A DNA stretch of 64,000 nucleotides. It comes from Chitinophaga hostae. Its GTDB lineage: Bacteria > Bacteroidota > Bacteroidia > Chitinophagales > Chitinophagaceae. The first letter of the stretch is position 1. The number at the start of each line of letters is the position of its first letter. Shown one piece after another: positions 7,714 through 16,263 of the stretch. The notes beneath the pieces are model-generated. The model ran no database searches, was not told the origin of the DNA, and worked only from the letters and a program-made list of their open reading frames with translations. The stretch covers positions 1 to 64,000 of the forward strand of contig NZ_JAGTXB010000004.1 in assembly GCF_018224885.1 (NCBI RefSeq), written 5' to 3'. Position numbers and translations under genes: made by a program.

Positions 7714-8877
7714 ATGCTAGCTTTTTTTAGTAGTAAGGGCAATGGAAAGCCACTGGATATCAGCAGGAAATTGATGGAATGGTTTTCATTCTTTTTGTCT
7801 GATAAGTATTACGGAACCAGAGTACGTATATGGGCCCACGTGCTCATGTGGTTTTTGCTGTCGATCCTGTATGGTCTTATGATGAGCTCCAATTTTACGG
7901 TATCTGCCAGTGTGAGTATCCTGTTTATGATCAGGAATATCCTGGGGGCTATGTTTTTCTTTTATACGGCTTTTTACTTTATTATTCCGAAAGTGCTGTT
8001 GAAGGGGTATTTTTTTCTTGCATTATTATGTTTTTGCGTACCTTTTATATTCTGGTCTGTTATTAATTACCTGTGTTCGCTGTATGCAGTGTTGTTCCTG
8101 GAAGTGAAGGACACCGGTTTGCGGGAGTTCCTGAAACGTGTGGTAGATGCCGGTTGGCAGGATACTTTTGCCCTTAACCACATGCTGAAGATCTTTTTGC
8201 CGGTGGTAATGATCATAGCGCCGCCTGTGTCTTTGAAACTGATATTGGATATCATCCGGGCTTCGACCCGTACATTGCGGCTGGAGCGGGATAATCTGAA
8301 CCTGGAAGTAAGCTTCCTCCGCTCGCAGTTGAATCCGCATTTTCTGTTCAATACCCTCAATAACATTTATTCCCTCTCGATCAGGAACGATGCGCTGGCC
8401 TCCGATCTGATCATGCATTTGTCGGAGATGATGCGGTATACGCTTTATGATTCTAATACGGACAAGGTGCCGCTGGACATGGAGGCAGAATTTTTGAAGA
8501 ACTACGTGGAACTGGAAAGTGTGCGGTATGGGAAAAATGCGAGTATCAGCTTTGAATGTGATACCGACCAGATGGGGGCATTGCAGATAGCGCCGCTGCT
8601 GATGTTTCCTTTTGTGGAAAATGCTTTTAAATATTCACATAGTACTACGTCAGACCACTGTTGGATACATGCCTCGATGGAAGTAGCGGATCAGCAACTC
8701 AGGTTTGAAATTTCCAATAGTAAAGGGGTACTGCCGGAGGGGAAAAAAGTGCAGGGAGGGATCGGGCTTAGCAATACGCGTAAACGACTTATTCTGTTAT
8801 ATCCTGAGCAACATACCCTGTTTATTGAAAATAATCCCGAATATTACAAAGTTGTCTTGACACTAACGTTGAACTAA
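7714..8877 (+). CDS. LytS/YehU-type sensor histidine kinase
   Basis: 387 residues. The N-terminal half has about four membrane helices (roughly 37-58, 68-93, 97-127 and 155-176), then a coiled linker. The His_kinase block LRSQLNPHFLFNTLNNIYSL carries the phospho-accepting His at about residue 209. An HATPase domain follows with the N-box-like FVENAFKYS and the G-box GGIGLSNTRKRL. This is the usual form of kinases that phosphorylate LytTR regulators, and such a regulator follows after 5 bases. The signal is not evident from the sequence. The precursor-like peptide and lanB genes just downstream suggest, without proof, that the pair controls them. Confidence 0.9.
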   Translation: MLAFFSSKGNGKPLDISRKLMEWFSFFLSDKYYGTRVRIWAHVLMWFLLSILYGLMMSSNFTVSASVSILFMIRNILGAMFFFYTAFYFIIPKVLLKGYFFLALLCFCVPFIFWSVINYLCSLYAVLFLEVKDTGLREFLKRVVDAGWQDTFALNHMLKIFLPVVMIIAPPVSLKLILDIIRASTRTLRLERDNLNLEVSFLRSQLNPHFLFNTLNNIYSLSIRNDALASDLIMHLSEMMRYTLYDSNTDKVPLDMEAEFLKNYVELESVRYGKNASISFECDTDQMGALQIAPLLMFPFVENAFKYSHSTTSDHCWIHASMEVADQQLRFEISNSKGVLPEGKKVQGGIGLSNTRKRLILLYPEQHTLFIENNPEYYKVVLTLTLN

Positions 8878-8882
8878 AAAAT

Positions 8883-9635
8883 ATGGATCAAGTAATTACC
8901 TGCCTTGTAGTGGATGATGAGCCATTTGCGAGAGATTTGATGGAAAATTACATTGGACGGGTGCCTTATCTGCAACCTGTAGCTTTTTGCGAAAATGCCT
9001 TTGATGCAATTAATGAACTGCAACGACAGCCCGTTGACCTGCTGTTTTCTGATATCCAGATGCCCAACATCAATGGGATAGAAATGATACGCTCATTGAG
9101 CAATCCACCTTTTGTTATTTTTACGACTGCTTCAAAAGAGCATGCCATTGCGGGTTTTGAGCTGGATGCGGTAGATTATCTGGTAAAACCCATTTCGTTT
9201 GAACGGTTTCTGAAAGCGGTTAATAAAGCCAGGAACCATATCGGTCAGCGGTGGCAGCAGGCGCCTCCCGCAGAAACGGTGAAACCCAAAGCCAATCCTG
9301 CCAATCATCTTTTTGTAAAAGATAATAATAAGTTAACCAAGATTCTTTTTGATGATATCTACTACGTGGAAGGAATGAAGGATTACATCAAAATTGTATG
9401 TAAGGAGAAAAATATCATTACCTACATGCGTATGAAAGTGATGGAAGATGTGTTGCCGCCCGATCAGTTTATGCGGATTCACAAATCCTATATTATCCGG
9501 CTGCAGGCAATAAAATCTATCATGGGAAATACCGTAGAAGTGATCAACGGGCAAACCGTGATTATCTCCAAAGCCTCCCGGCAGGACCTCAAGCGGTTAC
9601 TTGGCATTGCTAACTATAATGACGACGATGAGTAA
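8883..9635 (+). CDS. LytTR-family response regulator
   Basis: 250 residues: a receiver domain (1-125) with acidic pocket VDDEP, phospho-acceptor Asp57 in LLFSDIQMP, Thr in FTTAS and Lys in LVKP, then a LytTR DNA-binding domain from about 140 (LFVKDNNKLTKI, MRIHKSYIIRL). It is cotranscribed with the kinase at 7714. LytTR domains bind direct repeats in target promoters; I could not identify such repeats with confidence. The 129-base gap that follows, ahead of the small peptide gene, is a plausible target. Confidence 0.92.
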   Translation: MDQVITCLVVDDEPFARDLMENYIGRVPYLQPVAFCENAFDAINELQRQPVDLLFSDIQMPNINGIEMIRSLSNPPFVIFTTASKEHAIAGFELDAVDYLVKPISFERFLKAVNKARNHIGQRWQQAPPAETVKPKANPANHLFVKDNNKLTKILFDDIYYVEGMKDYIKIVCKEKNIITYMRMKVMEDVLPPDQFMRIHKSYIIRLQAIKSIMGNTVEVINGQTVIISKASRQDLKRLLGIANYNDDDE

Positions 9636-9764
9636 GCAGCTCACTTTAGAATAGTGGCTATTGGTCGAAAAAAAGTGCATTTACGTCTAATAAACTATGC
9701 TGTTTAGTAGTAATGGGCGAGCTTAGATAATTGATACAATTGTCAACTACCTAAATATTTCGTT

Positions 9765-9947
9765 ATGTTGGAGAACAAATCTTTGAACCGTCGCCCAGTT
9801 TTAGCCTTAGAGAAAGAAATTATTTCAAAAGCAGATATCAACACGATCGAAAATATGAGTGGGGCGCATGCAGGTAAGGGTATGCTGGATTCCAGTGTGC
9901 CTACAATTCCCACAACATGGGCTAACGTAGCAATTGCAGAAGCTTAA
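9765..9947 (+). CDS. Candidate RiPP precursor peptide (lanthipeptide-type leader, Cys-free core)
   Basis: 60 residues in front of a receiver gene and a lanB dehydratase gene. The leader contains LALEKEIISKADINTIENMSG (residues 13-33, given here without its first residue), which resembles the Bacteroidota lanthipeptide leader pattern L-x-K-x-x-I-x-x-L-x(4)-M-x-x-I-x-G. After GAHAGKG comes a C-terminal part holding Ser43, Ser44, Thr47, Thr50 and Thr51 as possible dehydration sites, and no cysteine at all. Without Cys, lanthionine rings cannot form within the peptide, so the product would carry dehydroalanine or dehydrobutyrine only, or need an external thiol. Its stop is one base before an ATG in the next frame, which suggests translational coupling. 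It could instead be an unrelated small protein; the assignment rests on leader pattern and position. Confidence 0.55.
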   Translation: MLENKSLNRRPVLALEKEIISKADINTIENMSGAHAGKGMLDSSVPTIPTTWANVAIAEA

Positions 9948-9993
9948 AATGAAGGCAGCTTACTATTCCTCATTGTTTAACCCCTTGGTGAAA

Positions 9994-10368
9994 ATGCAAT
10001 ACAGATGTGCCATAGTAGATGACGAGCCTCTGGCATTAGACATCCTGGAAAGCTATATCCAACGAACTTCCTATCTGAAACTCGTAAAAAAGGCGTCAGA
10101 GCTGAAAACCATAGAAAACCTGATCGCTGAAAGAAAAGTAGACGTTGTTTTCCTTGATGTGAATTTAAGAGGCAATACAAGAGATATTATAGCGCAGTTC
10201 CTGCAGAAGGACTGCGTTTTTATTCTTGTTACTGCTTATTCCAGCCGCGAGGTGGAAAACCTTTGCTGGAAAGAAAAGCAGGGATATCTTGGAAAACCCG
10301 CGAGCTACAAGAAGTTTGTAGACGAAATGGAAAGAGTTATCCCCGGTGCTAAAATAGCTATAACCTGA
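9994..10368 (+). CDS. Receiver-only (stand-alone) response regulator
   Basis: 124 residues, a lone receiver domain: acidic pair in AIVDDEP, Asp55 in VVFLDVNL, Thr in LVTAYS and Lys101 in YLGKP are all present, so it can probably be phosphorylated. There is no DNA-binding domain. The start was placed at the ATG at 9994 because receiver domains usually begin within a few residues of the Met. An in-frame ATG at 9949, one base after the peptide stop, would add 15 residues and couple translation. It resembles the receiver of the LytTR protein at 8883, so it may share that kinase or act as a phosphate sink. It lies between the candidate precursor and lanB. Confidence 0.75.
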   Translation: MQYRCAIVDDEPLALDILESYIQRTSYLKLVKKASELKTIENLIAERKVDVVFLDVNLRGNTRDIIAQFLQKDCVFILVTAYSSREVENLCWKEKQGYLGKPASYKKFVDEMERVIPGAKIAIT

Positions 10369-10450
10369 CATCACAAAACATTTTATCTTTATTTAAGCAT
10401 ACTGGACGGGAGCAACCGATCACCCGCCAAATTAAGTGTGTTTATGTGAT

Positions 10451-13400
10451 ATGTCCGAGTTAAAAAGCTGCGGCTTCTACCTGCTTAGAATGCCGCTATT
10501 GTCATGTGAAGAAGTCTTACAGCTCCATCGTACCATATACCATGATCCATCGCATTTTATACCTGCGATCCGGGAGGCTTATGCCCGTCCGCTGCTACAG
10601 GAGGCCGTTTTCCTTGCCAGCCCGGCGCTTTACATTGAAATGATAAAATGGCTGGATCAACCCGGCACGGGGCTTAAATTGCCGCTTGCCCTGTACCGTT
10701 ACCTGTTGAGAATGAGCACCCGCTGCACGCCCTACGGGTTGTTTGCGGGTTGTATTACCGGTCTTATTCAGCCCGGCGGCTCCCAACTGGAGGCGCCGCC
10801 GCCCCACAGCCGCCATAAAGCAGTCCGGCTGGATATGGCTTACCTGTCGGAGCTGATAAGCGAACTGGTGCAACGGCCGGAACTCCGCGGGCAGCTGCGC
10901 TTTTACCCCAACAGTAGCCTGTACAACAGCGGCTTGTCATACCGCTATTTTGAATACCAGCTGCGCGACAAGAAGAGACATTACTTTCTGAGCAGCTTTA
11001 CGCAAAATGATTATATCAGGGCATTATTAACCGCTGCCACTCCGGGCGCAGATATTGCCCAACTAGTGACCGAGCTGGGCAAGCTGGATGTTGCCGCCAA
11101 TGAGGCACAGGCCTTTATAGAAACACTCATTGCCAACCAGATCCTGGTGCCAGGGATGGCTCCGGAAATCAGCAGCCAGGATAGCCTGTCGGCCCTGATC
11201 AGGGAGCTGGAAGCATGTCAGCCGGCGCCTGCCTGCCTGCAGGTTTTACAACAAATCCGGCAACTGCTGCAGCTGCAAACGGATGGGGTACAACGCTACC
11301 TGGATATCAAAGCATTGCTGACCGAACATTTCCCGGGTATCGCGACCAAAGACCCTGTACAGGTGGATCTTTTTTTCCAACCCGCTACAGCGAACCTGTC
11401 GCAGCAGGTGATCAGCGGATTGTTAGAACGACTGCAGCGCCTGGCTATACTGGGTACACAGGGCGAACCAGCCGATCTGAAAGCTTTTAAACAGCAGTTC
11501 CTGCAGCAATACGATCAGCGGGAAATACCCCTGATGATGGCCCTGGACAGTGAATCCGGCATCGGCTATGGCATCGTATCCGGCGACCATTCAAGTTATA
11601 CGCCCCTGATCGACGACCTGGTAATGCCTGTTGGCAGAAAAAAGGAAACGATTAACTGGAACGCTCAAACGAAATTTGTATGGCAACAATTCCTGCTGGC
11701 ACAGCAAAGCGGGGCTGTCCTTATTGAAATTACAGACGATCAGCTGGATGGGCTGACAGCAGAAACGGACGCGCCGGTGCTGCCACCCTTTCTTTCGCTG
11801 TTGGGCTCCTTCCTCGCTAAAGATACCGCTGCACTCGACAACGGTGACTTCCGTTTCCTCCTGAAAGCCTTTAATGGCCCCAATGTACTGGCCCTGTTGG
11901 GAAGGTTTGCAGCCGGAAACGAGGCGCTTGAACAGCAGCTGAGGGAGTTTGCCCGGATGGAGCAGTCAATGGAAAAAGACAGCATTATCGCAGAAGTAGT
12001 GCATCTCCCGGAAGGACGCACCGGTAACGTACTACTACGGCCACAGCTATACGATTATGAAATCCCCTTTCTGGGTAAGAGCAGTGTTCCCGGTGATTTT
12101 CAAATACTTGTCAGCGATCTGTACGTTTCTGTCCGCAACGACAGGATTGTATTGCGCTCCGCAAAGCTGAATAAAGAAGTAGTTCCCCGGCTCAGCAGCG
12201 CACATAACTTCAACAGGGGCCTGTCGGCTTATAAATTTTTATGTGATCTCCAACAACAACAGTCTTTATCTGTTCACTGGAACTGGGGGCATCTCACTGC
12301 AGAACCCTTTCTGCCTCGGGTGGTATACCGGGAAATCATCCTGCAAAGGGCTCGGTGGTTTATTACACGGCAGGTCTATGAAAGCATGCTGGTGAATCAT
12401 GCGCCGGAGGCGGTAGTACTACTGCTGAAAGAGAAATATCGTATTCCTGCCCGGGTATTATTATCTGAAGGAGACAATGAACTGCTGATAGATTTTACCA
12501 GCGTATATGCCTGCACGTTACTGGCGGATAAACTGAAAAAAGGAGATGTGGTATTGTATGAACAGCTGTTTAATGAACATACCCGTTTGCTGGCCAATGA
12601 AACCGGCTTTTTTTGCAATGAAGTAGTGATACCGGTTTGCAATACCTCATATCGTAAGAGAGCGGAAACAACAGGTCAAAAATCCGGATTGACCGGAGAG
12701 GGCAACGGGCTGGCCGCAATCACCGGTACCCCGCTGCGGCGGAGTTTCCCGCCCGGCAGTGAGTGGTTGTATGTGAAAATTTACTGCGGACCAAAATGGA
12801 TCGACAAACTGTTGCTAAAGGAAATACAACCCCTGGTGCATTACCTGCAGGACCAGCAGCTGGTGGACCGTTGGTTTTTTATCCGCTTTCATGATCCGGA
12901 TCATCATCTCCGCATCCGCCTTCACCTGCCCCGTTACCAGAACGATACCGGCGCTGTGATCCGGTTGATCAACAAGGCCATTGCGCCTTACCTGGAAAAT
13001 GATATCGTACAGAAAATACAATTAGATACCTATGTAAGGGAGTTGGAGCGGTATGGCGCCGCTACCATGGAACTAAGCGAATCCTTTTTTTTCCACGACA
13101 GTGTAGCGGTGATTGGGCTGCTGGGCGCCATATCCGGCGCAGAAACAACGGAGCGCTGGTTGCTGGCTATGAAGGGTGCGGACGGGTTACTGGAGGACTT
13201 CGGGTGTACCCCGGAGATGAAATTGCAATTGCTGCAGCAATTGCAACAGCAGTTTTTTTCAGAGCACGGGGGAGATGCCGCGCTGCTGTTCCAGTTAAAT
13301 AACAAATACCGGAAGCATACCGCTTTGATTGCCGCTACCATGCGCGATAACCTGGATGAATACACGTTTCCGACCGCGGTAAAGGAAGTGTTTGCAGTGA

Positions 13401-13603
13401 AGGGGGCCGCCAACCGGCGCCTTTTTGCGCAGCTGGCAATGGTGCGCCCTTCCGCAGCAGCGGAACTGCTGCCGCATTACCTGCATATGTTCCTGAACAG
13501 GATGTTTACGGCCAATGCCCGCCTGCAGGAACTGGTGGTTTATCATTACCTGATGAAATATTATGCCTCACAGGTGGCGAGGACAGCCGGCCGGCCCAAC
13601 TGA
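10451..13603 (+). CDS. Full-length LanB lantibiotic dehydratase
   Basis: 1050 residues from the ATG at 10451 (a GTG at 10436 would add five). The N-terminal glutamylation domain shows the class I signature LRMSTRCTPYGLFAG at about 86-100, with the Arg and Thr conserved in LanB enzymes. From about residue 771 (WLYVKIYCGPKW ... FFIRFHDPDHHLRIRLHL) comes the glutamate-elimination domain, also called the thiopeptide-type domain. Both halves in one chain and the length match class I lanthipeptide dehydratases, which use glutamyl-tRNA to dehydrate Ser and Thr in a precursor peptide. The likely substrate is the peptide at 9765. No LanC cyclase, LanP protease or LanT transporter follows; the next gene, 97 bases on, is a sugar dehydrogenase. 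Confidence 0.9.
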   Translation: MSELKSCGFYLLRMPLLSCEEVLQLHRTIYHDPSHFIPAIREAYARPLLQEAVFLASPALYIEMIKWLDQPGTGLKLPLALYRYLLRMSTRCTPYGLFAGCITGLIQPGGSQLEAPPPHSRHKAVRLDMAYLSELISELVQRPELRGQLRFYPNSSLYNSGLSYRYFEYQLRDKKRHYFLSSFTQNDYIRALLTAATPGADIAQLVTELGKLDVAANEAQAFIETLIANQILVPGMAPEISSQDSLSALIRELEACQPAPACLQVLQQIRQLLQLQTDGVQRYLDIKALLTEHFPGIATKDPVQVDLFFQPATANLSQQVISGLLERLQRLAILGTQGEPADLKAFKQQFLQQYDQREIPLMMALDSESGIGYGIVSGDHSSYTPLIDDLVMPVGRKKETINWNAQTKFVWQQFLLAQQSGAVLIEITDDQLDGLTAETDAPVLPPFLSLLGSFLAKDTAALDNGDFRFLLKAFNGPNVLALLGRFAAGNEALEQQLREFARMEQSMEKDSIIAEVVHLPEGRTGNVLLRPQLYDYEIPFLGKSSVPGDFQILVSDLYVSVRNDRIVLRSAKLNKEVVPRLSSAHNFNRGLSAYKFLCDLQQQQSLSVHWNWGHLTAEPFLPRVVYREIILQRARWFITRQVYESMLVNHAPEAVVLLLKEKYRIPARVLLSEGDNELLIDFTSVYACTLLADKLKKGDVVLYEQLFNEHTRLLANETGFFCNEVVIPVCNTSYRKRAETTGQKSGLTGEGNGLAAITGTPLRRSFPPGSEWLYVKIYCGPKWIDKLLLKEIQPLVHYLQDQQLVDRWFFIRFHDPDHHLRIRLHLPRYQNDTGAVIRLINKAIAPYLENDIVQKIQLDTYVRELERYGAATMELSESFFFHDSVAVIGLLGAISGAETTERWLLAMKGADGLLEDFGCTPEMKLQLLQQLQQQFFSEHGGDAALLFQLNNKYRKHTALIAATMRDNLDEYTFPTAVKEVFAVKGAANRRLFAQLAMVRPSAAAELLPHYLHMFLNRMFTANARLQELVVYHYLMKYYASQVARTAGRPN

Positions 13604-13700
13604 TACCATTCATCGGATTATTTACGGATTAAATAAAAACCTTATTATTTTTACATGAAAGGTTCGGAAATAGCCTCTAAACCATTGAAAATATATAAGC

Positions 13701-14969
13701 ATGAAAACAAAGGTAGTTTTACTGGGATGCCTGATGACACTGGTGTGTGCAGGCAGTTTCGCCAAAAATGGAGACAGCACTGCACTGCACCGCCCTGTAC
13801 CGATTGTTCCGGCTGATGCTGGCCTGAAGTTGCCTGCCGGCTTTAAAGTGCAAACAGTGGCAGAAAATCTGGGTGCTGCCCGTCATATTGCAGTTACACC
13901 ACTGGGTGATATTTATGTAAAAATCCAGTCACCCAAACCTGGTAAAGCCATTGCCGTAATACATGGGGGCAATGTAAAAACTTTTGGCACTTATCGTGGC
14001 ACCGGTATCGTCATAAAGGGGAACTACCTCTATGCTTCTTCTGACGAAGAAGTATATCGCTATAAGCTGAATGATAAATATGAAATCATCAATCCGGAGC
14101 AACCGGAAAAAATAGTTACCGGTTTAATTAACCGGCATCAGCATGAATCGAAGTCGTTAGCGCTGGATAACGCCGGCAACATTTATGTAAACATAGGCGC
14201 CTATTCCAATTCCTGCCAAACGCAGGACAGGGCAAAAGGTTCCAAAGGCATACAAGGCTGTCCTATACGTGATTCCGCCGCCGGTATCTGGCAATTCAAG
14301 GCAGATAAACTGAACCAGAGTTATGGCAACGGCGTTCGCTATGCCAGCGGTTTGCGCAATGTAGTAGGGCTTGACTGGAATAATTCCCTGCAGCAATTAT
14401 TTGTGATGCAGCATGGCCGCGACGGTTTGTATGATATGTTCCCCGAATATTACACCCTGAAAGACGGAAATGAATTACCAGCCGAGTGTATGTATGCCCT
14501 GAAGAAGGGAGACGATGCAGGATGGCCTTACATTTACTATGACGGTATTCAGCATAAGAAAATGCTGTCGCCTGAATATGGCGGTGATGGGAAGAAAACG
14601 GGTGGCGACAACGCCATAAACCCAGTAGTAGCCTTCCCTGCTCACATGGCGCCCAATGGTTTGTTGTTCTATACCGGCAACCAGTTCCCGGCAAAGTATA
14701 AAAATGGCGCATTTATAGCGTTCCATGGTTCATGGAACAGGCAGAAAGGACAGAAAGGTTATTTCGTTGCATTTGTTCCGTTTAAAGATGGGAAGCCTGA
14801 TGGCAATTGGGAAATATTTGCAGATAATTTTGCAGGCGTTGGGAATATACAATCACCCGGCCAGGCACAGCACCGTCCATGCGGACTGGCGCAAGGCCCC
14901 GATGGCGCTTTGTATGTAACCGACGATGTAAAAGGAACGGTATATAAAATCACCTATACCGGTAAATAA
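13701..14969 (+). CDS. PQQ-dependent sugar (sorbosone-type) dehydrogenase, secreted
   Basis: 422 residues with a signal peptide (to about residue 21, GSFA). The body is a beta-propeller of the glucose/sorbosone dehydrogenase family: HESKSLALDNAGNIYVNIG, YASGLRNVVGLDW, FVMQHGRDGL, DAGWPYIYYD, HMAPNGLLFYTG and GPDGALYVTDD. Such proteins oxidise sugars or related alcohols in the periplasm with pyrroloquinoline quinone and pass electrons to a cytochrome. The cytochrome c gene starts 9 bases after its stop, consistent with a two-gene electron-transfer operon. The substrate cannot be told from the sequence, and no PQQ synthesis genes are in view. Confidence 0.82.
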   Translation: MKTKVVLLGCLMTLVCAGSFAKNGDSTALHRPVPIVPADAGLKLPAGFKVQTVAENLGAARHIAVTPLGDIYVKIQSPKPGKAIAVIHGGNVKTFGTYRGTGIVIKGNYLYASSDEEVYRYKLNDKYEIINPEQPEKIVTGLINRHQHESKSLALDNAGNIYVNIGAYSNSCQTQDRAKGSKGIQGCPIRDSAAGIWQFKADKLNQSYGNGVRYASGLRNVVGLDWNNSLQQLFVMQHGRDGLYDMFPEYYTLKDGNELPAECMYALKKGDDAGWPYIYYDGIQHKKMLSPEYGGDGKKTGGDNAINPVVAFPAHMAPNGLLFYTGNQFPAKYKNGAFIAFHGSWNRQKGQKGYFVAFVPFKDGKPDGNWEIFADNFAGVGNIQSPGQAQHRPCGLAQGPDGALYVTDDVKGTVYKITYTGK

Positions 14970-14978
14970 CAAACGAAT

Positions 14979-15395
14979 ATGAAGAAATTAATAATGACCG
15001 GTGTTGCACTCAGTGCAACACTTTCTTTTTTAGCTGCACAAACACCGAAGAAAACCGGTGGTAACCAATCGGCCAGTCGCGGTAAGAAAGTGTATGAACA
15101 ATATTGTCTGACCTGTCACCAGGTAGATGGGAGCGGCGTACCACACCTGAATCCACCACTTATTAAAACTACTTTTGTACTGGGAGATAAAACCAAACTG
15201 GTACAGGTTATTTTAAAAGGCATGCAATCGTCCGAACCCATAGACGATGAATATTACTCCAACAATATGCCACCTCATAATTTTCTGAAAGACCAGGAAA
15301 TAGCGGATGTACTAACGTATGTGCGAAACCATTTTGGTAATAAGGCCGCTGCAGTAACTGCATCAGAAGTAAAGGCGGTAAGAGCGAAAAACTGA
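14979..15395 (+). CDS. Mono-heme cytochrome c, likely electron acceptor of the sugar dehydrogenase
   Basis: 138 residues with a signal peptide (to about residue 20) and one heme-binding site CLTCH, inside YEQYCLTCHQVDGSGVPHLNPP (quoted in part), the class I cytochrome c pattern. A Met in NNMPPHNF is the likely distal heme ligand, and the ADVLTYVRNHFG helix is typical. It begins 9 bases after the dehydrogenase gene, so the two are cotranscribed. The palindromic hairpin at 15399 directly follows the stop. Confidence 0.9.
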   Translation: MKKLIMTGVALSATLSFLAAQTPKKTGGNQSASRGKKVYEQYCLTCHQVDGSGVPHLNPPLIKTTFVLGDKTKLVQVILKGMQSSEPIDDEYYSNNMPPHNFLKDQEIADVLTYVRNHFGNKAAAVTASEVKAVRAKN

Positions 15396-15398
15396 TCT

Positions 15399-15494
15399 GG
15401 CTTTTAGCTGTTAGCTTTTAGGCAAATGCAGCGAATGGGAACAATATTTCCGCTGCATTTGCCTAAAAGCTAAAAGCTAACAGCTAAAAGCTGG
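15399..15494. terminator. 96-bp palindromic hairpin of the AGCTTTTAGC/ATGCAGCG repeat family
   Basis: The left arm, with GCTTTTAGCTGTTAGC followed by AAATGCAGCG to 15433, pairs with 15451-15494 after a short insertion in the right arm; the loop is about 17 bases. It starts four bases after the cytochrome stop codon. The same words occur at 17551, 17749 and 29094, so this terminator-like unit is a dispersed repeat. Confidence 0.7.
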
Positions 15495-15566
15495 TTCGCA
15501 ATTGGCCTCGTTTTTGTTATTTCCCGCGTTGTAACCCAATAATAAAATAAAAAATCTAACCGTAAA

Positions 15567-16127
15567 ATGAAGAAGGCTTTACATTTCGTATCATTTTTGA
15601 TGATCGCCACCCTGTTGTTTTCCTGCAGTAAAAAAGATGATGGCGGGGCGCCTGGCAATAATAATGGCGATGCCACCTGGAAGTTTGGCGCTTATACTTA
15701 TTCAAAAGGAACGTCTGCACAGGATTCCCAAAACAGTGATGGTAAAACCATTACATCCGTTGTTGTGAGTACAACAGGCGATGGCGGTGGTTACGGCGCT
15801 TATTCCGGCAGTGCGCTGACGATGACTTTCTACAGTAACCTGGGAGAAGGCCAATATACCATTGCGCCTACTGAAGTGGTGGTGGCTAATCCGGGCACCC
15901 GTTTTATTAACATAGACTGTACCATTGGCACTGCGGTCAATACAGGATCGTTGCTTTATACAGCGGCAGGTAATACAGGGGTAACCGCTAATGTTACCAA
16001 AGACGATAAAGGTAAGTTTCATATCACGGTATCAAACGCAGTAACGCTGAAAAAGAAGGTAGCTGTTGGCGGTGGTATTACCGGTGCACAGGATACTTAT
16101 CAGCTTACGGCCAACAATGTTTTTTAG
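15567..16127 (+). CDS. Hypothetical lipoprotein
   Basis: 186 residues with a lipoprotein signal peptide (LLFSC, lipidated Cys20) followed by SKKDDGG and a Gly/Asn linker, the usual start of Bacteroidota outer-membrane lipoproteins. The body is beta-rich, with Gly, Thr and Ser runs (GDGGGYGAYSGSALTMTFY) and no recognised family. A surface or periplasmic binding role is possible but not shown. It is monocistronic, with a terminator 27 bases after the stop. Confidence 0.7.
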   Translation: MKKALHFVSFLMIATLLFSCSKKDDGGAPGNNNGDATWKFGAYTYSKGTSAQDSQNSDGKTITSVVVSTTGDGGGYGAYSGSALTMTFYSNLGEGQYTIAPTEVVVANPGTRFINIDCTIGTAVNTGSLLYTAAGNTGVTANVTKDDKGKFHITVSNAVTLKKKVAVGGGITGAQDTYQLTANNVF

Positions 16128-16153
16128 GTAATTGCTGTTTCTGCAGATCGTAA

Positions 16154-16187
16154 AAAAAAGGCTTCCGGATTCCCGGAAGCCTTTTTT
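16154..16187 (+). terminator. Intrinsic terminator after the lipoprotein gene
   Basis: A stem of AAAAAAGGCTTCCGG at 16154-16168 and its complement at 16173-16187, around the loop ATTC and ending in a T run. The longest open frame of the next gene would begin inside this hairpin, which is one reason to place that gene's start downstream. Confidence 0.85.
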
Positions 16188-16212
16188 GTCTGAAAAATGC
16201 CATTTTAACTTC

Positions 16213-16220
16213 TATTTTTG
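16213..16220 (+). promoter_or_regulatory. -7 promoter element for the SerB-like gene
   Basis: TATTTTTG matches TAnnTTTG exactly. A TTTG at 16185-16188 is 24 bases upstream, slightly longer than usual spacing. Transcription from about 16227 would give a leader of roughly 37 bases to the GTG at 16264, supporting that start. Confidence 0.5.
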
Positions 16221-16263
16221 TGCTCCAATTAGCGCAACAGCAGGCTTTTTTAAAAAAGAATCC

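Noticed and set aside
16132..16263. Longer start for the SerB-like protein at 16132
   Set aside because: This stretch contains the terminator at 16154-16187 and the promoter element at 16213; the GTG at 16264 gives a normal HAD N-terminus.
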